Numbered from the stretch's first letter, positions 7,817-16,388 are shown. The stretch is DNA of 41,519 nt from an uncultured Blautia sp. (GCF_934372025.1 NZ_CAKROJ010000014.1:1-41519); one strand, 5' to 3'. The notes: generated by a model not told the origin, from the letters alone. Numbers and translations: made by a program.

Positions 7817-9082
7817 ATGAAAAATAATATGAAAAAGCTTACAGTAGCAGCAGTGATCGGTGCTATGGCAGTTACTTCCCTTGCACCTGTAACAGCACAG
7901 GCAAAAGATAAAACTCTGACAGTTGCAATCTGGGACAGCGGACAGAAAGCCGGACTGCAGGAGATCATGGATGAGTTCACCGAAGCAACAGGAATCAAAA
8001 CAGAACTTCAGGTAGTTGAGTGGAGCAGCTACTGGACACTTCTTGAAGCTGGTGCTTCAGGCGGAGATATGCCGGACGTATTCTGGATGCATTCCAATGA
8101 AGCAGTAAGATATATGTCCAATGACATCTTACTTGACCTGACAGACAAGGTTGCAGACAGTGACAAACTTGAAATGGACAAATTCCCGGAAGACATTAAA
8201 GAAATGTATCAGTGGGATGGAAAAACATACGCAGTTCCGAAGGACATCGACACAATTGCAATGTGGTACAACAAAGACATGTTCGATGAAGCCGGAATCG
8301 ATTATCCGGACGGAAGCTGGACATGGGATGAATTCTATGATATCGCAGAGAAACTTACAAAAGAAGACGGAAGCCAGTACGGATTTGCGGCTAACCCGTC
8401 CAACGAGCAGGATACATGGATGAATATCATTTACTCCATGGGTGGATGCGTACTGACAGATGATAATAAATCTGGTTTTGATGATCCTAACACAGTAAAA
8501 GCAATGGAATTTGTTGATAAATGTGTGAAGAACGTAATGCCTCCAGCATCTACAATGTCTGAGACAGGTACAGACGTACTCTTTGGATCAGGTAAAGTAG
8601 CAATGATCGCTCAGGGATCCTGGATGGTATCTGCTTTCAAAGACAACGATTACATCAAAGAACACTGTGACGTAGCAAGACTTCCTAAAGATGCAGAAAC
8701 AGGTAAGAGCGTATCTCTGTACAATGGTCTTGGATGGGCTGCTTCTGCAAACACATCCATGCCTGACGAAGCTTTCCAGCTGATCGAATGGTTCGGAACA
8801 AAAGATATGCAGCAGAAACAGGCTGACCTTGGTGTAACAATGGCAGCTTACGAAGGAATGTCTGAAGGATGGGTTAACAGTGTTGACTGCTTCAACTTAC
8901 AGCCATACATGGATGCTATGGATGATATCGTATTCAGACCACATACAAATGCAACACTTGCATGGTGGAATCCGATGTGCGAAGAACTCAAAAAACCATG
9001 GAATGACGAAGAAAGCATGGACGATGCATGCAAGAACATTGTTACAATCATGAACGATGCAATCGCTGAAGAATCTTATTGA
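7817..9082 (+). CDS. Sugar ABC transporter substrate-binding protein, family 1, probably for alpha-galactosides
   Basis: A 421-residue extracellular binding protein of the MsmE/MalE family. The signal peptide ends in V-T-A-Q-A-K, a type I signal-peptidase site, after a hydrophobic stretch (about 8-24). Unlike the other complete binding proteins here there is no lipobox cysteine. The mature part begins L-T-V-A-I-W-D and has the family segments D-V-F-W-M-H, Y-A-V-P-K-D-I-D-T, W-Y-N-K-D-M-F and G-S-W-M-V. ATG 7817 is chosen over 7811 because AAAGGAG ends at 7809. It heads the operon with two permeases and a GH36 enzyme. No ATPase gene is present, so a shared MsmK-type ATPase elsewhere is likely. 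Confidence 0.92.
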   Translation: MKNNMKKLTVAAVIGAMAVTSLAPVTAQAKDKTLTVAIWDSGQKAGLQEIMDEFTEATGIKTELQVVEWSSYWTLLEAGASGGDMPDVFWMHSNEAVRYMSNDILLDLTDKVADSDKLEMDKFPEDIKEMYQWDGKTYAVPKDIDTIAMWYNKDMFDEAGIDYPDGSWTWDEFYDIAEKLTKEDGSQYGFAANPSNEQDTWMNIIYSMGGCVLTDDNKSGFDDPNTVKAMEFVDKCVKNVMPPASTMSETGTDVLFGSGKVAMIAQGSWMVSAFKDNDYIKEHCDVARLPKDAETGKSVSLYNGLGWAASANTSMPDEAFQLIEWFGTKDMQQKQADLGVTMAAYEGMSEGWVNSVDCFNLQPYMDAMDDIVFRPHTNATLAWWNPMCEELKKPWNDEESMDDACKNIVTIMNDAIAEESY

Positions 9083-9096
9083 TCTTAAAGATTAGA

Positions 9097-9123
9097 GAAA
9101 GCTGCCGCATACCGGCAGCTTTC
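9097..9123 (+). other. Intercistronic stem-loop after binding-protein gene
   Basis: GAAAGCTGCCG (9097-9107) pairs perfectly with CGGCAGCTTTC (9113-9123) around CATAC. No T-run follows, so it is more likely an RNA-stabilising or partial-termination element that raises binding-protein mRNA over the permease genes than a full terminator. Confidence 0.65.
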
Positions 9124-9157
9124 CATATCAGAGTTTATAAAAAAAGGAGTGAGATAC

Positions 9158-10051
9158 GTGGCAAATCCAAAAAAAGGTACAAGTCAGGCGCGGAATGAGT
9201 TTATCTGGGGATGGCTGTTCATTCTTCCAACAATGCTTGGACTGATCATCTTAAATATCTATCCGATCTTTAAGACGATTTACGAAAGCTTCTTCAAAAC
9301 CGGAGATTTCGGTAAGGGTAATATCTTCATTGGTTTTGACAACTATGTGAAACTGTTCCATGACGCTGAAGTATGGCAGGCATTGATCAATACTTTTAAA
9401 TATGCTATTGTGGAAGTTCCGTTTTCCATTGCCATTGCGCTGATACTGGCAGTTTTGTTAAACCGTAAAATGAAAGGCCGCAGCGTTTACAGAACAATCT
9501 TCTTCCTGCCTATGGTTGCCGCTCCGGCTGCGATTGCCATGGTATGGAGATGGCTGTTCAACTCAGAATTTGGTCTTCTCAATCATATCTTCCATGCAAA
9601 GATCAACTGGATTTCTGATCCGAGAATTGCAGTATTTTCAATTGCAGTCATCGGTATCTGGTCCATCATTGGTTATAATATGGTACTTTTCCTTTCTGGT
9701 CTGCAGGAAATCCCGAAAGACTATTATGAAGCAGCAAGCATTGATGGAGCAACAGGTATCAAACAGTTTTTCCATGTGACAATTCCACTGCTTTCACCAA
9801 CTATTTTCTTTGTAATGGTTACCCGTGTAATCGGTGCCATGCAGGTATTCGACCTGATCTTCATGGTTATGGACAGAAATAACCCGGCACTTAATAAAAC
9901 ACAGTCACTCGTTTATCTGTTCTACCAGAATTCCTTTGTACAGAATAACAAAGGTTATGGTTCAACAATCGTCGTACTTCTTCTGGTTGTAATCATGCTC
10001 CTGACAATCTTCCAGAATATTGCACAGAAGAAGTGGGTTCACTATAATTAA
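9158..10051 (+). CDS. Sugar ABC transporter permease, MsmF/MalF type
   Basis: A 297-residue permease with six predicted helices starting at about residue 17 (W-L-F-I-L-P-T). The coupling loop reads Y-E-A-A-S-I-D-G-A-T-G, with F-F-H-V-T-I-P-L-L-S-P, the hallmark EAA motif of sugar permeases. GTG 9158 is chosen because AAAGGAG at 9143-9149 gives eight bases of spacing; the upstream GTG 9149 lies on the SD. It forms the channel with the next gene product and serves the binding protein just upstream. Confidence 0.93.
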   Translation: MANPKKGTSQARNEFIWGWLFILPTMLGLIILNIYPIFKTIYESFFKTGDFGKGNIFIGFDNYVKLFHDAEVWQALINTFKYAIVEVPFSIAIALILAVLLNRKMKGRSVYRTIFFLPMVAAPAAIAMVWRWLFNSEFGLLNHIFHAKINWISDPRIAVFSIAVIGIWSIIGYNMVLFLSGLQEIPKDYYEAASIDGATGIKQFFHVTIPLLSPTIFFVMVTRVIGAMQVFDLIFMVMDRNNPALNKTQSLVYLFYQNSFVQNNKGYGSTIVVLLLVVIMLLTIFQNIAQKKWVHYN

Positions 10052-10063
10052 GGAGGGATAATT

Positions 10064-10888
10064 ATGTCAGCAAGAGATAAAGTAAACAGAGTTCTGATCC
10101 ATGTTATCCTGATCCTGGTATCCCTTACGATGCTGGTACCTTTTTTATGGATGATTCTGACAGCTTTCAAAACTATGACAGAGGCAACATCTGTCAACCC
10201 GTTCGTAATCTTTCCATCCACATGGAGATGGGACAGCTTTAAAGAAGTAATTGAAAATATGGATTTCTTACATCTGTATCTCAACACCTTACTTCTGATC
10301 CTGGGACGTGTAATCTGCGCAGTCCTGACAGCAACACTGGCCGGTTATGCATTTGGAAGATTAAACTTTAAAGGTAAAAACCTGATGTTCTCACTGGTGC
10401 TTTTCCAGATGATGGTGCCGGGACAGATCTTTATCATTCCTCAGTACTTAATGGTAAGTAAAATGGGAATGCTCAATACTATTTTTGCATTAGTATTCCC
10501 AGGTATCGTAACTGCATTCGGTACTTTTCTTCTTAAACAGGCTTATATGGGACTTCCAAAAGAACTGGAAGAAGCAGCTCGACTTGATGGATGTAATATC
10601 GGACAGACATTCCTGTTCGTTATGGCGCCTCTGACACGTTCTTCCATGGTAGCTCTTGGAATCTTTACAGCAGTATTTGCATACAAAGACCTGATGTGGC
10701 CTTTGATCTGTAACAAAGACGTAATGCCGCTGTCCGCAGCACTTGCAAAGATGCAGGGACAGTACACCAATAACTATCCGCAGCTGATGGCAGCATCTCT
10801 GCTTGCATGTATCCCGATGATCGTACTGTATCTGATTTTCCAGAAACAGTTCATCGAAGGTATTGCAACATCAGGCGGTAAATTGTAA
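10064..10888 (+). CDS. Sugar ABC transporter permease, MsmG/MalG type
   Basis: A 274-residue permease, second half of the channel. An N-terminal helix (about 11-32) is followed by the F-x-x-F-K-T-x-x-E motif of MalG-type proteins. The conserved A-G-Y-A-F-G-R-L-N-F-K-G-K region follows, then the EAA loop L-E-E-A-A-R-L-D-G-C-N. The start has a strong AAGGAGGG site at 10050-10056, twelve bases after the preceding stop. The ATPase partner is not in the window. Confidence 0.93.
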   Translation: MSARDKVNRVLIHVILILVSLTMLVPFLWMILTAFKTMTEATSVNPFVIFPSTWRWDSFKEVIENMDFLHLYLNTLLLILGRVICAVLTATLAGYAFGRLNFKGKNLMFSLVLFQMMVPGQIFIIPQYLMVSKMGMLNTIFALVFPGIVTAFGTFLLKQAYMGLPKELEEAARLDGCNIGQTFLFVMAPLTRSSMVALGIFTAVFAYKDLMWPLICNKDVMPLSAALAKMQGQYTNNYPQLMAASLLACIPMIVLYLIFQKQFIEGIATSGGKL

Positions 10889-10923
10889 AAAACTTTAGGT
10901 GATAACAGAAAGGGGTAAACAGG

Positions 10924-11589
10924 ATGAAACCAGGAAGTCTTTTTGACAGGATATTTGGATTTTTAGGGCAGTTAATTGCTTTGAATTTATTGTGGATTGT
11001 TTGCTCCCTTCCGATTATCACGGCAGGGGCATCGACCACTGCATTATTCTACTGTACATTAAAGATCCATAAAGATGGAGATGTCAGAGTAATTCATGAC
11101 TTTTTTAAGAGTTTTAAACAGAATTTTAAACAGTCGACACTTATCTGGATTCTGATGCTGGCAGCCGGAGTGCTGATACATATGGAAAAAAGTGCTCTGG
11201 CAGTAATGCCAGGATCGGCGTCAGTAATCTTTAACTATGTGATCCTTGCGGCATTTATTCCGCTGATCGCAGTTGCACTGTATATTTTTCCTACAGTCGC
11301 AGCATTTGAAAATAAAATAACAACTTTGATAACAAACGCATTTTATTTTGCGGTTAAACATATAGGCTATGCAATTGCCGTTGCAGTGATCACAATTCTG
11401 CCAATGACAATGACACTTGTAGATGCAAAACTCTTTCCAATATATATGCTGATCTGGCTGATGGTGGGATTTTCACTGACAGCTTATGCAGATTCATGGT
11501 TTATGTGGAAATTGTTCCGCCCTTATTTTGCACAGGATGGCGAAGAAGAGTTTGTAAAAGATACAGAACCAGATCAATACGTATTCTAA
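10924..11589 (+). CDS. yesL: YesL family (DUF624) membrane protein
   Basis: A 221-residue membrane protein with about five hydrophobic helices. The N-terminus (F-D-R-I-F-x-x-L-x-x-L-I-x-L-N-L-L-W) and the S-L-P-I-I-T-A-G-A-S-T-T-A-L motif are characteristic of YesL/DUF624. These proteins recur next to sugar ABC permeases of Firmicutes, but their biochemical role is not established; an accessory role for the transporter is inferred only from context. The start has GAAAGGGG about eight bases upstream. It sits between the permeases and the alpha-galactosidase and is in the same operon. Confidence 0.85.
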   Translation: MKPGSLFDRIFGFLGQLIALNLLWIVCSLPIITAGASTTALFYCTLKIHKDGDVRVIHDFFKSFKQNFKQSTLIWILMLAAGVLIHMEKSALAVMPGSASVIFNYVILAAFIPLIAVALYIFPTVAAFENKITTLITNAFYFAVKHIGYAIAVAVITILPMTMTLVDAKLFPIYMLIWLMVGFSLTAYADSWFMWKLFRPYFAQDGEEEFVKDTEPDQYVF

Positions 11590-11617
11590 AATATTTTATA
11601 AACGAGAGGTATAGACT

Positions 11618-13819
11618 ATGGAATGGATTAAGTATCACGAAAAAGAAAAAGTATTTGAGTTAAGAACAAAAAACAGCACTTATCAGATGCAAGTAAGAGA
11701 GTATGACACTCTTGTTCATTTATATTATGGAAGTCCGGTAGGGGATACACTGGTCACAGACCGAATCATTGGTGTGGACAGAGGATTTTCCGGAAATCCT
11801 TATGAAGCAGGAACAGATAAGACATTCTCTCTGGATACACTTCCACAGGAATATACAGCATATGGAAATGGTGACTATCGTATCAATGGTCTGGAGACAG
11901 AACAGGCAGACGGAAGTGACACTGCAAATCTGAAATATGAATCCTATAAGATCTCAAAAGGTAAATACAGCATCAAAGGACTTCCGGCAATGTTTGCAAA
12001 GGAAGATGAGGCAGAGACACTCGAGATCGTTCTGAAAGACCATGCCAGCGGACTGCGTGCTCATCTTCTTTATGGTGTATTTCCGCAGCTTGATGTGATC
12101 ACAAGAGCAGTGCGTCTGGAAAATACAGGTACCGCACCGGTTACAGTAAAAAAAGCAATGTCCATGGAGATGGATTATGAATACAGAGAACTGGATGCCG
12201 TTCATTTTTATGGCAGACATAACGTGGAGCGTCAGATGGAAAGAACGCATCTTGGTCATGGCAACTGGTCCGTAGGAAGTATCCGCGGTACCTCCAGTCA
12301 TCACCATAATCCATTTGTGATCATCTGCGACAGAAATACAGAAGAAACTCATGGTGACTGTTATGGATTTGCGCTTGCCTACAGTGGAAACTTTATATTT
12401 GAAACAGAAGTAGATCAGGTAGGGCATACCCGTGTAGAAATGGGAATCAATCCGTATCATTTTTCCTGGACCCTGGAAAATGGTGATGTTTTTGAAACTC
12501 CGGAAGTGATCATGACATATTCTGCAGAAGGTTTTGGGAAGCTTTCCAGAAATTATCATGATGCCTACAGAAGCAATCTGATCCGCAGTAAATATGTCGA
12601 TCAGCCGAGACCGGTTCTGGTAAATAACTGGGAAGCTACATATTTTGATTTTGATGCAGACAAGCTGTATCATATCGCGGAAGAGGCAAAGAATATCGGT
12701 CTTGATATGTTTGTTCTGGATGATGGATGGTTCGGCAAGCGAGACAATGATTTCTGTGCACTCGGTGACTGGGTAGTAAACGAAGAGAAGATCAAAGGTG
12801 GTCTTCCGGCACTTGCAGAGAGAATCCATGGTCTTGGCCTGAAATTTGGTCTCTGGGTAGAGCCTGAGATGATCAATGAGGACAGTGATCTTTACAGAGA
12901 ACATCCGGACTGGGCATTAAAGATTCCAGGACGTGCCATGAACAGAAGCCGTCACCAGCTGAACCTGGATATTACAAGAAAAGAAGTTCGTGACCATGTC
13001 ATGAATCAGATCTTCAGTGTTCTGGATGCATGCAAAGTGGATTACGTGAAATGGGATATGAACCGCAGTGTAGATAACGTATTCTCAGCAGCACTTCCAA
13101 GAGAGTGTCAGGGAGAGGTTTATCACAGATATGTTCTTGCAGTATACGAAATGATGGAAAGTCTTGTTCAGAGATATCCGGATCTTTTATTCGAGGGCTG
13201 CTCCGGTGGCGGTGGAAGATTTGAAGCAGGAATGCTTTATTACTCTCCACAGATCTGGTGCAGTGACAATACAGATGCGATCGACAGACTGAAGATCCAG
13301 TATGGTACATCTTTTGGATATCCGATCAGTGCTATGGGATCCCATGTGAGTGTATGTCCGAACCACCAGTCCGGAAGAATCACACCATTTGAGACAAGAG
13401 GAATCGTAGCATCAGCAGGAACTTTCGGATACGAACTGGATCTGATGAAGATGTCTGAAGAAGAGAAAAAGATCGCAAGAGAGCAGATCCTGAAATATAA
13501 AGAGATGGAACATCTGGTACAGACTGGGGATTACTACCGTCTTGTAAATCCATTTGAAAATAATAACCATGTGCTCTGGCAGTTTGTCTCCAAGGATAAG
13601 AAAGAGACTGTTGTGTGTGGCGTAAGACTTCACAGCGAAGCAAACCCACATATCTATCTGTTCTACCCACAGGGTCTGGATGCAGATATGAAATATGAAG
13701 ATATCGCTACTGGCAAGGTATATACAGGTGCGGCACTTATGAAAGCCGGACTGCCATTACCACTGACAACAGGCGATTACCAGCCTATCAAATTTATATT
13801 CAGGGCAGTGGAAAGATAG
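11618..13819 (+). CDS. aga: Alpha-galactosidase, GH36
   Basis: A 733-residue GH36 enzyme of full length, close to the tetrameric AgaN/AgaA type. It would hydrolyse terminal alpha-1,6-galactose from melibiose, raffinose or stachyose. An N-terminal beta-sandwich (about 1-330) precedes the (beta/alpha)8 barrel, which contains V-L-D-D-G-W-F-G and L-W-V-E-P-E-M. The nucleophile is Asp480 in Y-V-K-W-D-M-N-R and the acid/base is Asp550 in W-C-S-D-N-T-D, 70 residues apart as in known homologues. There is no signal peptide, so it acts in the cytoplasm on imported sugar. It is the last gene of the AraC-linked operon. Its final eight codons recur after the next gene (see 15160). Confidence 0.95.
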   Translation: MEWIKYHEKEKVFELRTKNSTYQMQVREYDTLVHLYYGSPVGDTLVTDRIIGVDRGFSGNPYEAGTDKTFSLDTLPQEYTAYGNGDYRINGLETEQADGSDTANLKYESYKISKGKYSIKGLPAMFAKEDEAETLEIVLKDHASGLRAHLLYGVFPQLDVITRAVRLENTGTAPVTVKKAMSMEMDYEYRELDAVHFYGRHNVERQMERTHLGHGNWSVGSIRGTSSHHHNPFVIICDRNTEETHGDCYGFALAYSGNFIFETEVDQVGHTRVEMGINPYHFSWTLENGDVFETPEVIMTYSAEGFGKLSRNYHDAYRSNLIRSKYVDQPRPVLVNNWEATYFDFDADKLYHIAEEAKNIGLDMFVLDDGWFGKRDNDFCALGDWVVNEEKIKGGLPALAERIHGLGLKFGLWVEPEMINEDSDLYREHPDWALKIPGRAMNRSRHQLNLDITRKEVRDHVMNQIFSVLDACKVDYVKWDMNRSVDNVFSAALPRECQGEVYHRYVLAVYEMMESLVQRYPDLLFEGCSGGGGRFEAGMLYYSPQIWCSDNTDAIDRLKIQYGTSFGYPISAMGSHVSVCPNHQSGRITPFETRGIVASAGTFGYELDLMKMSEEEKKIAREQILKYKEMEHLVQTGDYYRLVNPFENNNHVLWQFVSKDKKETVVCGVRLHSEANPHIYLFYPQGLDADMKYEDIATGKVYTGAALMKAGLPLPLTTGDYQPIKFIFRAVER
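13790..13813 (+). repeat. Direct repeat, left copy, in the 3' end of aga
   Basis: These 24 bases encode K-F-I-F-R-A-V-E of aga and match 15160-15183 at 22 positions, in the same orientation. The two copies bracket the ATPase cassette. Confidence 0.85.
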
Positions 13820-13841
13820 ATTGAATATCGAAAAAGATTGA

Positions 13842-13888
13842 AAAAACAAGAAGTTTTTAAGGTTAAACCTTAAAAACTTCTTGTTTTT
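13842..13888. terminator. Long A/T-rich hairpin, terminator of aga operon and left edge of ATPase cassette
   Basis: Two 21-base perfect arms (13842-13862 and 13868-13888) surround a TTAAA loop, with five A at one end and five T at the other, so it can work in both directions. Its arms resemble those of the hairpin at 31773-31817 ahead of the paralogous ATPase. Confidence 0.85.
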
Positions 13889-13898
13889 CTGGGGCGAT

Positions 13899-13927
13899 TT
13901 GAGTATTATAATAAAAAACAATAGAAT
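13899..13927 (+). promoter_or_regulatory. Promoter of the first DUF4143 ATPase
   Basis: TTGAGT (13899-13904) and TAGAAT (13922-13927) with 17 bases between, in A/T-rich DNA, about 27 bases before the start-codon region with AAAGGAGGGG (13948-13957). The gene thus has its own transcription signal separate from the sugar operons. Confidence 0.6.
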
Positions 13928-13961
13928 AATATAATTAAATACATTGCAAAGGAGGGGTTCA

Positions 13962-15161
13962 ATGATTTACAGACCTGAGTATATTGAAAAAATAAAAGTA
14001 TTTAAAGATAAACCACTCGTAAAAATATTGACAGGTGTACGACGCTGTGGCAAATCGACTATCCTTCAGATGTTAAAGGAAGAACTCATAAGAGACGGCG
14101 TTCTGGAAGAAAATATTATAGAAAAGCGTTATACAGACATGGATATACCGGAAAATATATCAGCAAAACAAATGTATGATGAACTGATAGAAGCTATAGG
14201 AAAAAAAGAACATTGCTATTTGTTATTGGATGAGATTCAGGAGGTTCCGGACTGGGAAAGAGTAATTAATACTTTGCTGGAAGGTGGAAAGGCAGATATT
14301 TATATCACTGGATCAAACTCGAAATTAATGTCCAGTGAAATATCAACCTATCTTACAGGACGTTATATACAGATTCCCGTTTTTACTCTTTCATTTAAAG
14401 AATATGCGGAGTTTAAAAAGGAAAGCAAATTATCTGACAAAGAATTATTGGAGGAATATATCCGTTTTGGTGGTTTCCCTATTATTGCGCTGGGCAACTA
14501 TGAGGCACAGCAGGCATATCAGATTGTGAATGGAATTTACTATACAGTTGTTTCGCGAGATATAGTAAATCGTCATCGAATTAATAAACAGGATCTGTTC
14601 GACCGGGTAGTAAAATATATTATTGAGAATATGGGAAAAACATTTTCTGCAAATTCAATTTCTAATTTTCTAAAGAGCGAACATCGAAAAGTATCTGTCG
14701 AAAGTATTTATAATTATTTACGGTGGCTGGAACAGGCATTTATTATTTATCCATGTGCCCGTTATGATCTGCAGGGAAAAAATATTCTGAAAACACAGGA
14801 AAAGTATTACCTTGCAGATGTTTCTTTAAAGTATTCGTTGCTCGGATACAATAGAAAGATGTTGGATGGAGCAATGGAAAATATTGTCTTTCTTGAATTA
14901 AAACGTCGAGGATACGATGTGTTTGTGGGAAAGAATGATACGAAAGAGATTGATTTTGTTGCGACTCGCCGAGATGAAAAGATATATGTTCAGGTATGTG
15001 TACAGATTCCTGAAAATTCAGAACGAGAAGTAGGGAATCTGATGGTAATAAAAGATCATTATCCGAAATATGTAGTGACATTAAATGAGTTGGACACAGG
15101 TATTGAGAATGGAATCAAGATTGTTCATCTGGCGGATTTTCTTCTGGCGAGGCAGTGGTAA
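13962..15161 (+). CDS. AAA family ATPase with C-terminal DUF4143 domain (copy 1)
   Basis: A 399-residue protein of the AAA_14 plus DUF4143 family, whose cellular role is unknown. Walker A is G-V-R-R-C-G-K-S-T (residues 25-33), Walker B is L-L-L-D-E-I-Q (Asp90, Glu91), followed by a sensor-like I-T-G-S-N-S. The C-terminal domain (about 200-399) carries E-N-I-V-F-L-E-L (Glu306), E-I-D-F-V (Asp331) and Y-V-Q-V (Gln344), the spacing of a PD-(D/E)XK nuclease fold with Gln in place of the lysine. ATG 13962 is set by AAAGGAGGGG; the TTG at 13944 lies upstream of that site. It is unrelated to its sugar-operon neighbours and is bracketed by a duplicated piece of aga, so it looks like an inserted cassette. 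A paralogue lies at 31865. Confidence 0.9.
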   Translation: MIYRPEYIEKIKVFKDKPLVKILTGVRRCGKSTILQMLKEELIRDGVLEENIIEKRYTDMDIPENISAKQMYDELIEAIGKKEHCYLLLDEIQEVPDWERVINTLLEGGKADIYITGSNSKLMSSEISTYLTGRYIQIPVFTLSFKEYAEFKKESKLSDKELLEEYIRFGGFPIIALGNYEAQQAYQIVNGIYYTVVSRDIVNRHRINKQDLFDRVVKYIIENMGKTFSANSISNFLKSEHRKVSVESIYNYLRWLEQAFIIYPCARYDLQGKNILKTQEKYYLADVSLKYSLLGYNRKMLDGAMENIVFLELKRRGYDVFVGKNDTKEIDFVATRRDEKIYVQVCVQIPENSEREVGNLMVIKDHYPKYVVTLNELDTGIENGIKIVHLADFLLARQW

Positions 15162-15186
15162 ATTTACATTCAGGGCAGTAGAATAA
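15160..15186 (+). pseudogene. Remnant 3' end of an alpha-galactosidase gene (right copy of direct repeat)
   Basis: Directly at the ATPase stop codon the sequence reads K-F-T-F-R-A-V-E-stop, nearly the same as the end of aga (K-F-I-F-R-A-V-E-R-stop). Bases 15160-15183 match 13790-13813 at 22 of 24 positions. No other aga sequence precedes it, so this is a duplicated or left-behind gene end. Confidence 0.8.
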
Positions 15187-15195
15187 AAGGTAAAA

Positions 15196-15251
15196 AATAC
15201 CTGGTAAAAATATAAAATTTTTATTTCTATTTTATAGAAGTGTGCTATAAT
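15196..15251 (+). promoter_or_regulatory. Promoter and operator-like palindrome of the LacI-type gene
   Basis: An extended -10, TGC-TATAAT (15243-15251), has no strong -35. Upstream, TACCTGGTAAAA (about 15197-15208) matches the palindromic elements found before the binding-protein gene at 16579, which suggests the repressor controls its own gene. Confidence 0.5.
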
Positions 15252-15322
15252 GGTCGTTACAAAGGTGTTTATTGATTGACAGAGTAAAAGAACTGATAAA
15301 AAGAAAGACATAGAGGGAAGAT

Positions 15323-16315
15323 ATGGCGACCATAAAGGATATAGCAATGAAAGCGGGAGTTTCAATTGCTACAGTTTCCAGAGTGTTAAATCATGATGAG
15401 ACATTGAGTGCTCAGGAGGAAACCAAACAGAGAATTTTCGAGATCGCAGAAGAGATGGAGTATGAAGTGCGTACTCAGAAAAAACGCAGAAGAAAACTGA
15501 AAGTCGGAGTTTTCTACTCCTATTCTCCAGAAGAAGAACTTCAGGATCCGTATTATCTCTGTATTCGACTGGCAATTGAAAAGAAGCTGGAAAAAGAAGG
15601 CTATATAAAACAGAATGTAAACCTCGATGATAAGCCGGAGGTGCTCAATGGGCTTGATGGAGTAATCTGTACGGGTACATTTACCAGGAGGATGATCGAA
15701 CTGATAGACGCATGGGAATGCCCGGTGGTATTTATTGATGCTGATCCGAACCCGCAGAAATATGATTCAATCGTAGTTGATTTTGAACAGGCTGTAGAAG
15801 AAATAGTGTCTTATCTCGTAGAATGCGGACATACTAAGATTGGTATGATCGGCTGCCGCGGCGAAGATAAAGACGGTGATGAGATTGTGGATGCCCGGAT
15901 GCAGTGCTTTCAGAAATCACTGACTAAACGAGGATTATATCATCCTGAATATACAAAGTTCGGTGACTATTATGCGAAATACGGATATGAATTATTGAAA
16001 GAATTGCATAATGAAGGAAATTTGCCAACTGCATTGTTTGTAGCGAATGATTCGATGGCAGCAGGAAGCTATCGCGCTGCATATGAACTTGGACTTAAAA
16101 TACCAGAAGATATCAGCATTATTGGATTTAATGATATCCCGACTGCAAAATATATGATTCCGCCGCTTACAACGGTAAGATTATATATGGAATTTATGGG
16201 TGAGTACGCAGTAAAACTTTTGGAAGAAAGAATTGTGCAGGGAAGAGAAATCTGCGTGAGAGTAACTATTCCTACTAAATTATATGTACGAGATAGTGTA
16301 AAAATAATAAAATAA
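15323..16315 (+). CDS. LacI family transcriptional repressor, EbgR-like
   Basis: A 330-residue repressor. The N-terminal helix-turn-helix (residues 3-25, I-K-D-I-A-M-K-A-G-V-S-I-A-T-V-S-R-V-L) and following hinge are canonical for LacI/GalR proteins and resemble EbgR. The rest is a periplasmic-binding-protein-like sugar sensor with V-N-G/L-D-G-V-I-C, F-V-A-N-D-S-M-A-A-G and I-S-I-I-G-F-N-D-I-P. It lies just before a beta-galactoside import and degradation operon, and several copies of one palindrome surround both its own promoter and that of the operon. Repression relieved by an imported sugar is the natural reading. The start has an AGGGAAG site. Confidence 0.92.
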   Translation: MATIKDIAMKAGVSIATVSRVLNHDETLSAQEETKQRIFEIAEEMEYEVRTQKKRRRKLKVGVFYSYSPEEELQDPYYLCIRLAIEKKLEKEGYIKQNVNLDDKPEVLNGLDGVICTGTFTRRMIELIDAWECPVVFIDADPNPQKYDSIVVDFEQAVEEIVSYLVECGHTKIGMIGCRGEDKDGDEIVDARMQCFQKSLTKRGLYHPEYTKFGDYYAKYGYELLKELHNEGNLPTALFVANDSMAAGSYRAAYELGLKIPEDISIIGFNDIPTAKYMIPPLTTVRLYMEFMGEYAVKLLEERIVQGREICVRVTIPTKLYVRDSVKIIK

Positions 16316-16324
16316 AGTGAGGTT

Positions 16325-16362
16325 AAAAAGCCATGTATCAGAAATGATACATGGCTTTTTTT
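16325..16362 (+). terminator. Rho-independent terminator of the LacI-type gene
   Basis: AAAAAGCCATGTATCA (16325-16340) and its exact complement (16345-16360) surround a GAAA tetraloop and end in a T-run. It isolates the regulator from the operon that follows. Confidence 0.92.
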
Positions 16363-16374
16363 ACTTAAAACGTA

Positions 16375-16388
16375 TTTCACCAGGTAAA
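16375..16388. promoter_or_regulatory. Distal operator-like palindrome
   Basis: TTTCACCAGGTAAA resembles the three operator-like elements at 16489-16551, about 115 bases upstream of the first of them (centre to centre). A distal site like this could help a LacI-type tetramer loop DNA; that is inference. Confidence 0.35.

Noticed and set aside
11954..12904. A 316-codon minus-strand open frame inside the alpha-galactosidase gene
   Set aside because: The GH36 gene on the plus strand is clear from its catalytic motifs; the antisense frame has a shadow composition and no recognisable domain.
13842..13888. An invertible element or MITE based on the long palindrome
   Set aside because: The palindrome has a five-base loop and terminator-type A and T ends directly after an operon, so termination explains it; only its similarity to the second ATPase hairpin keeps another role open.
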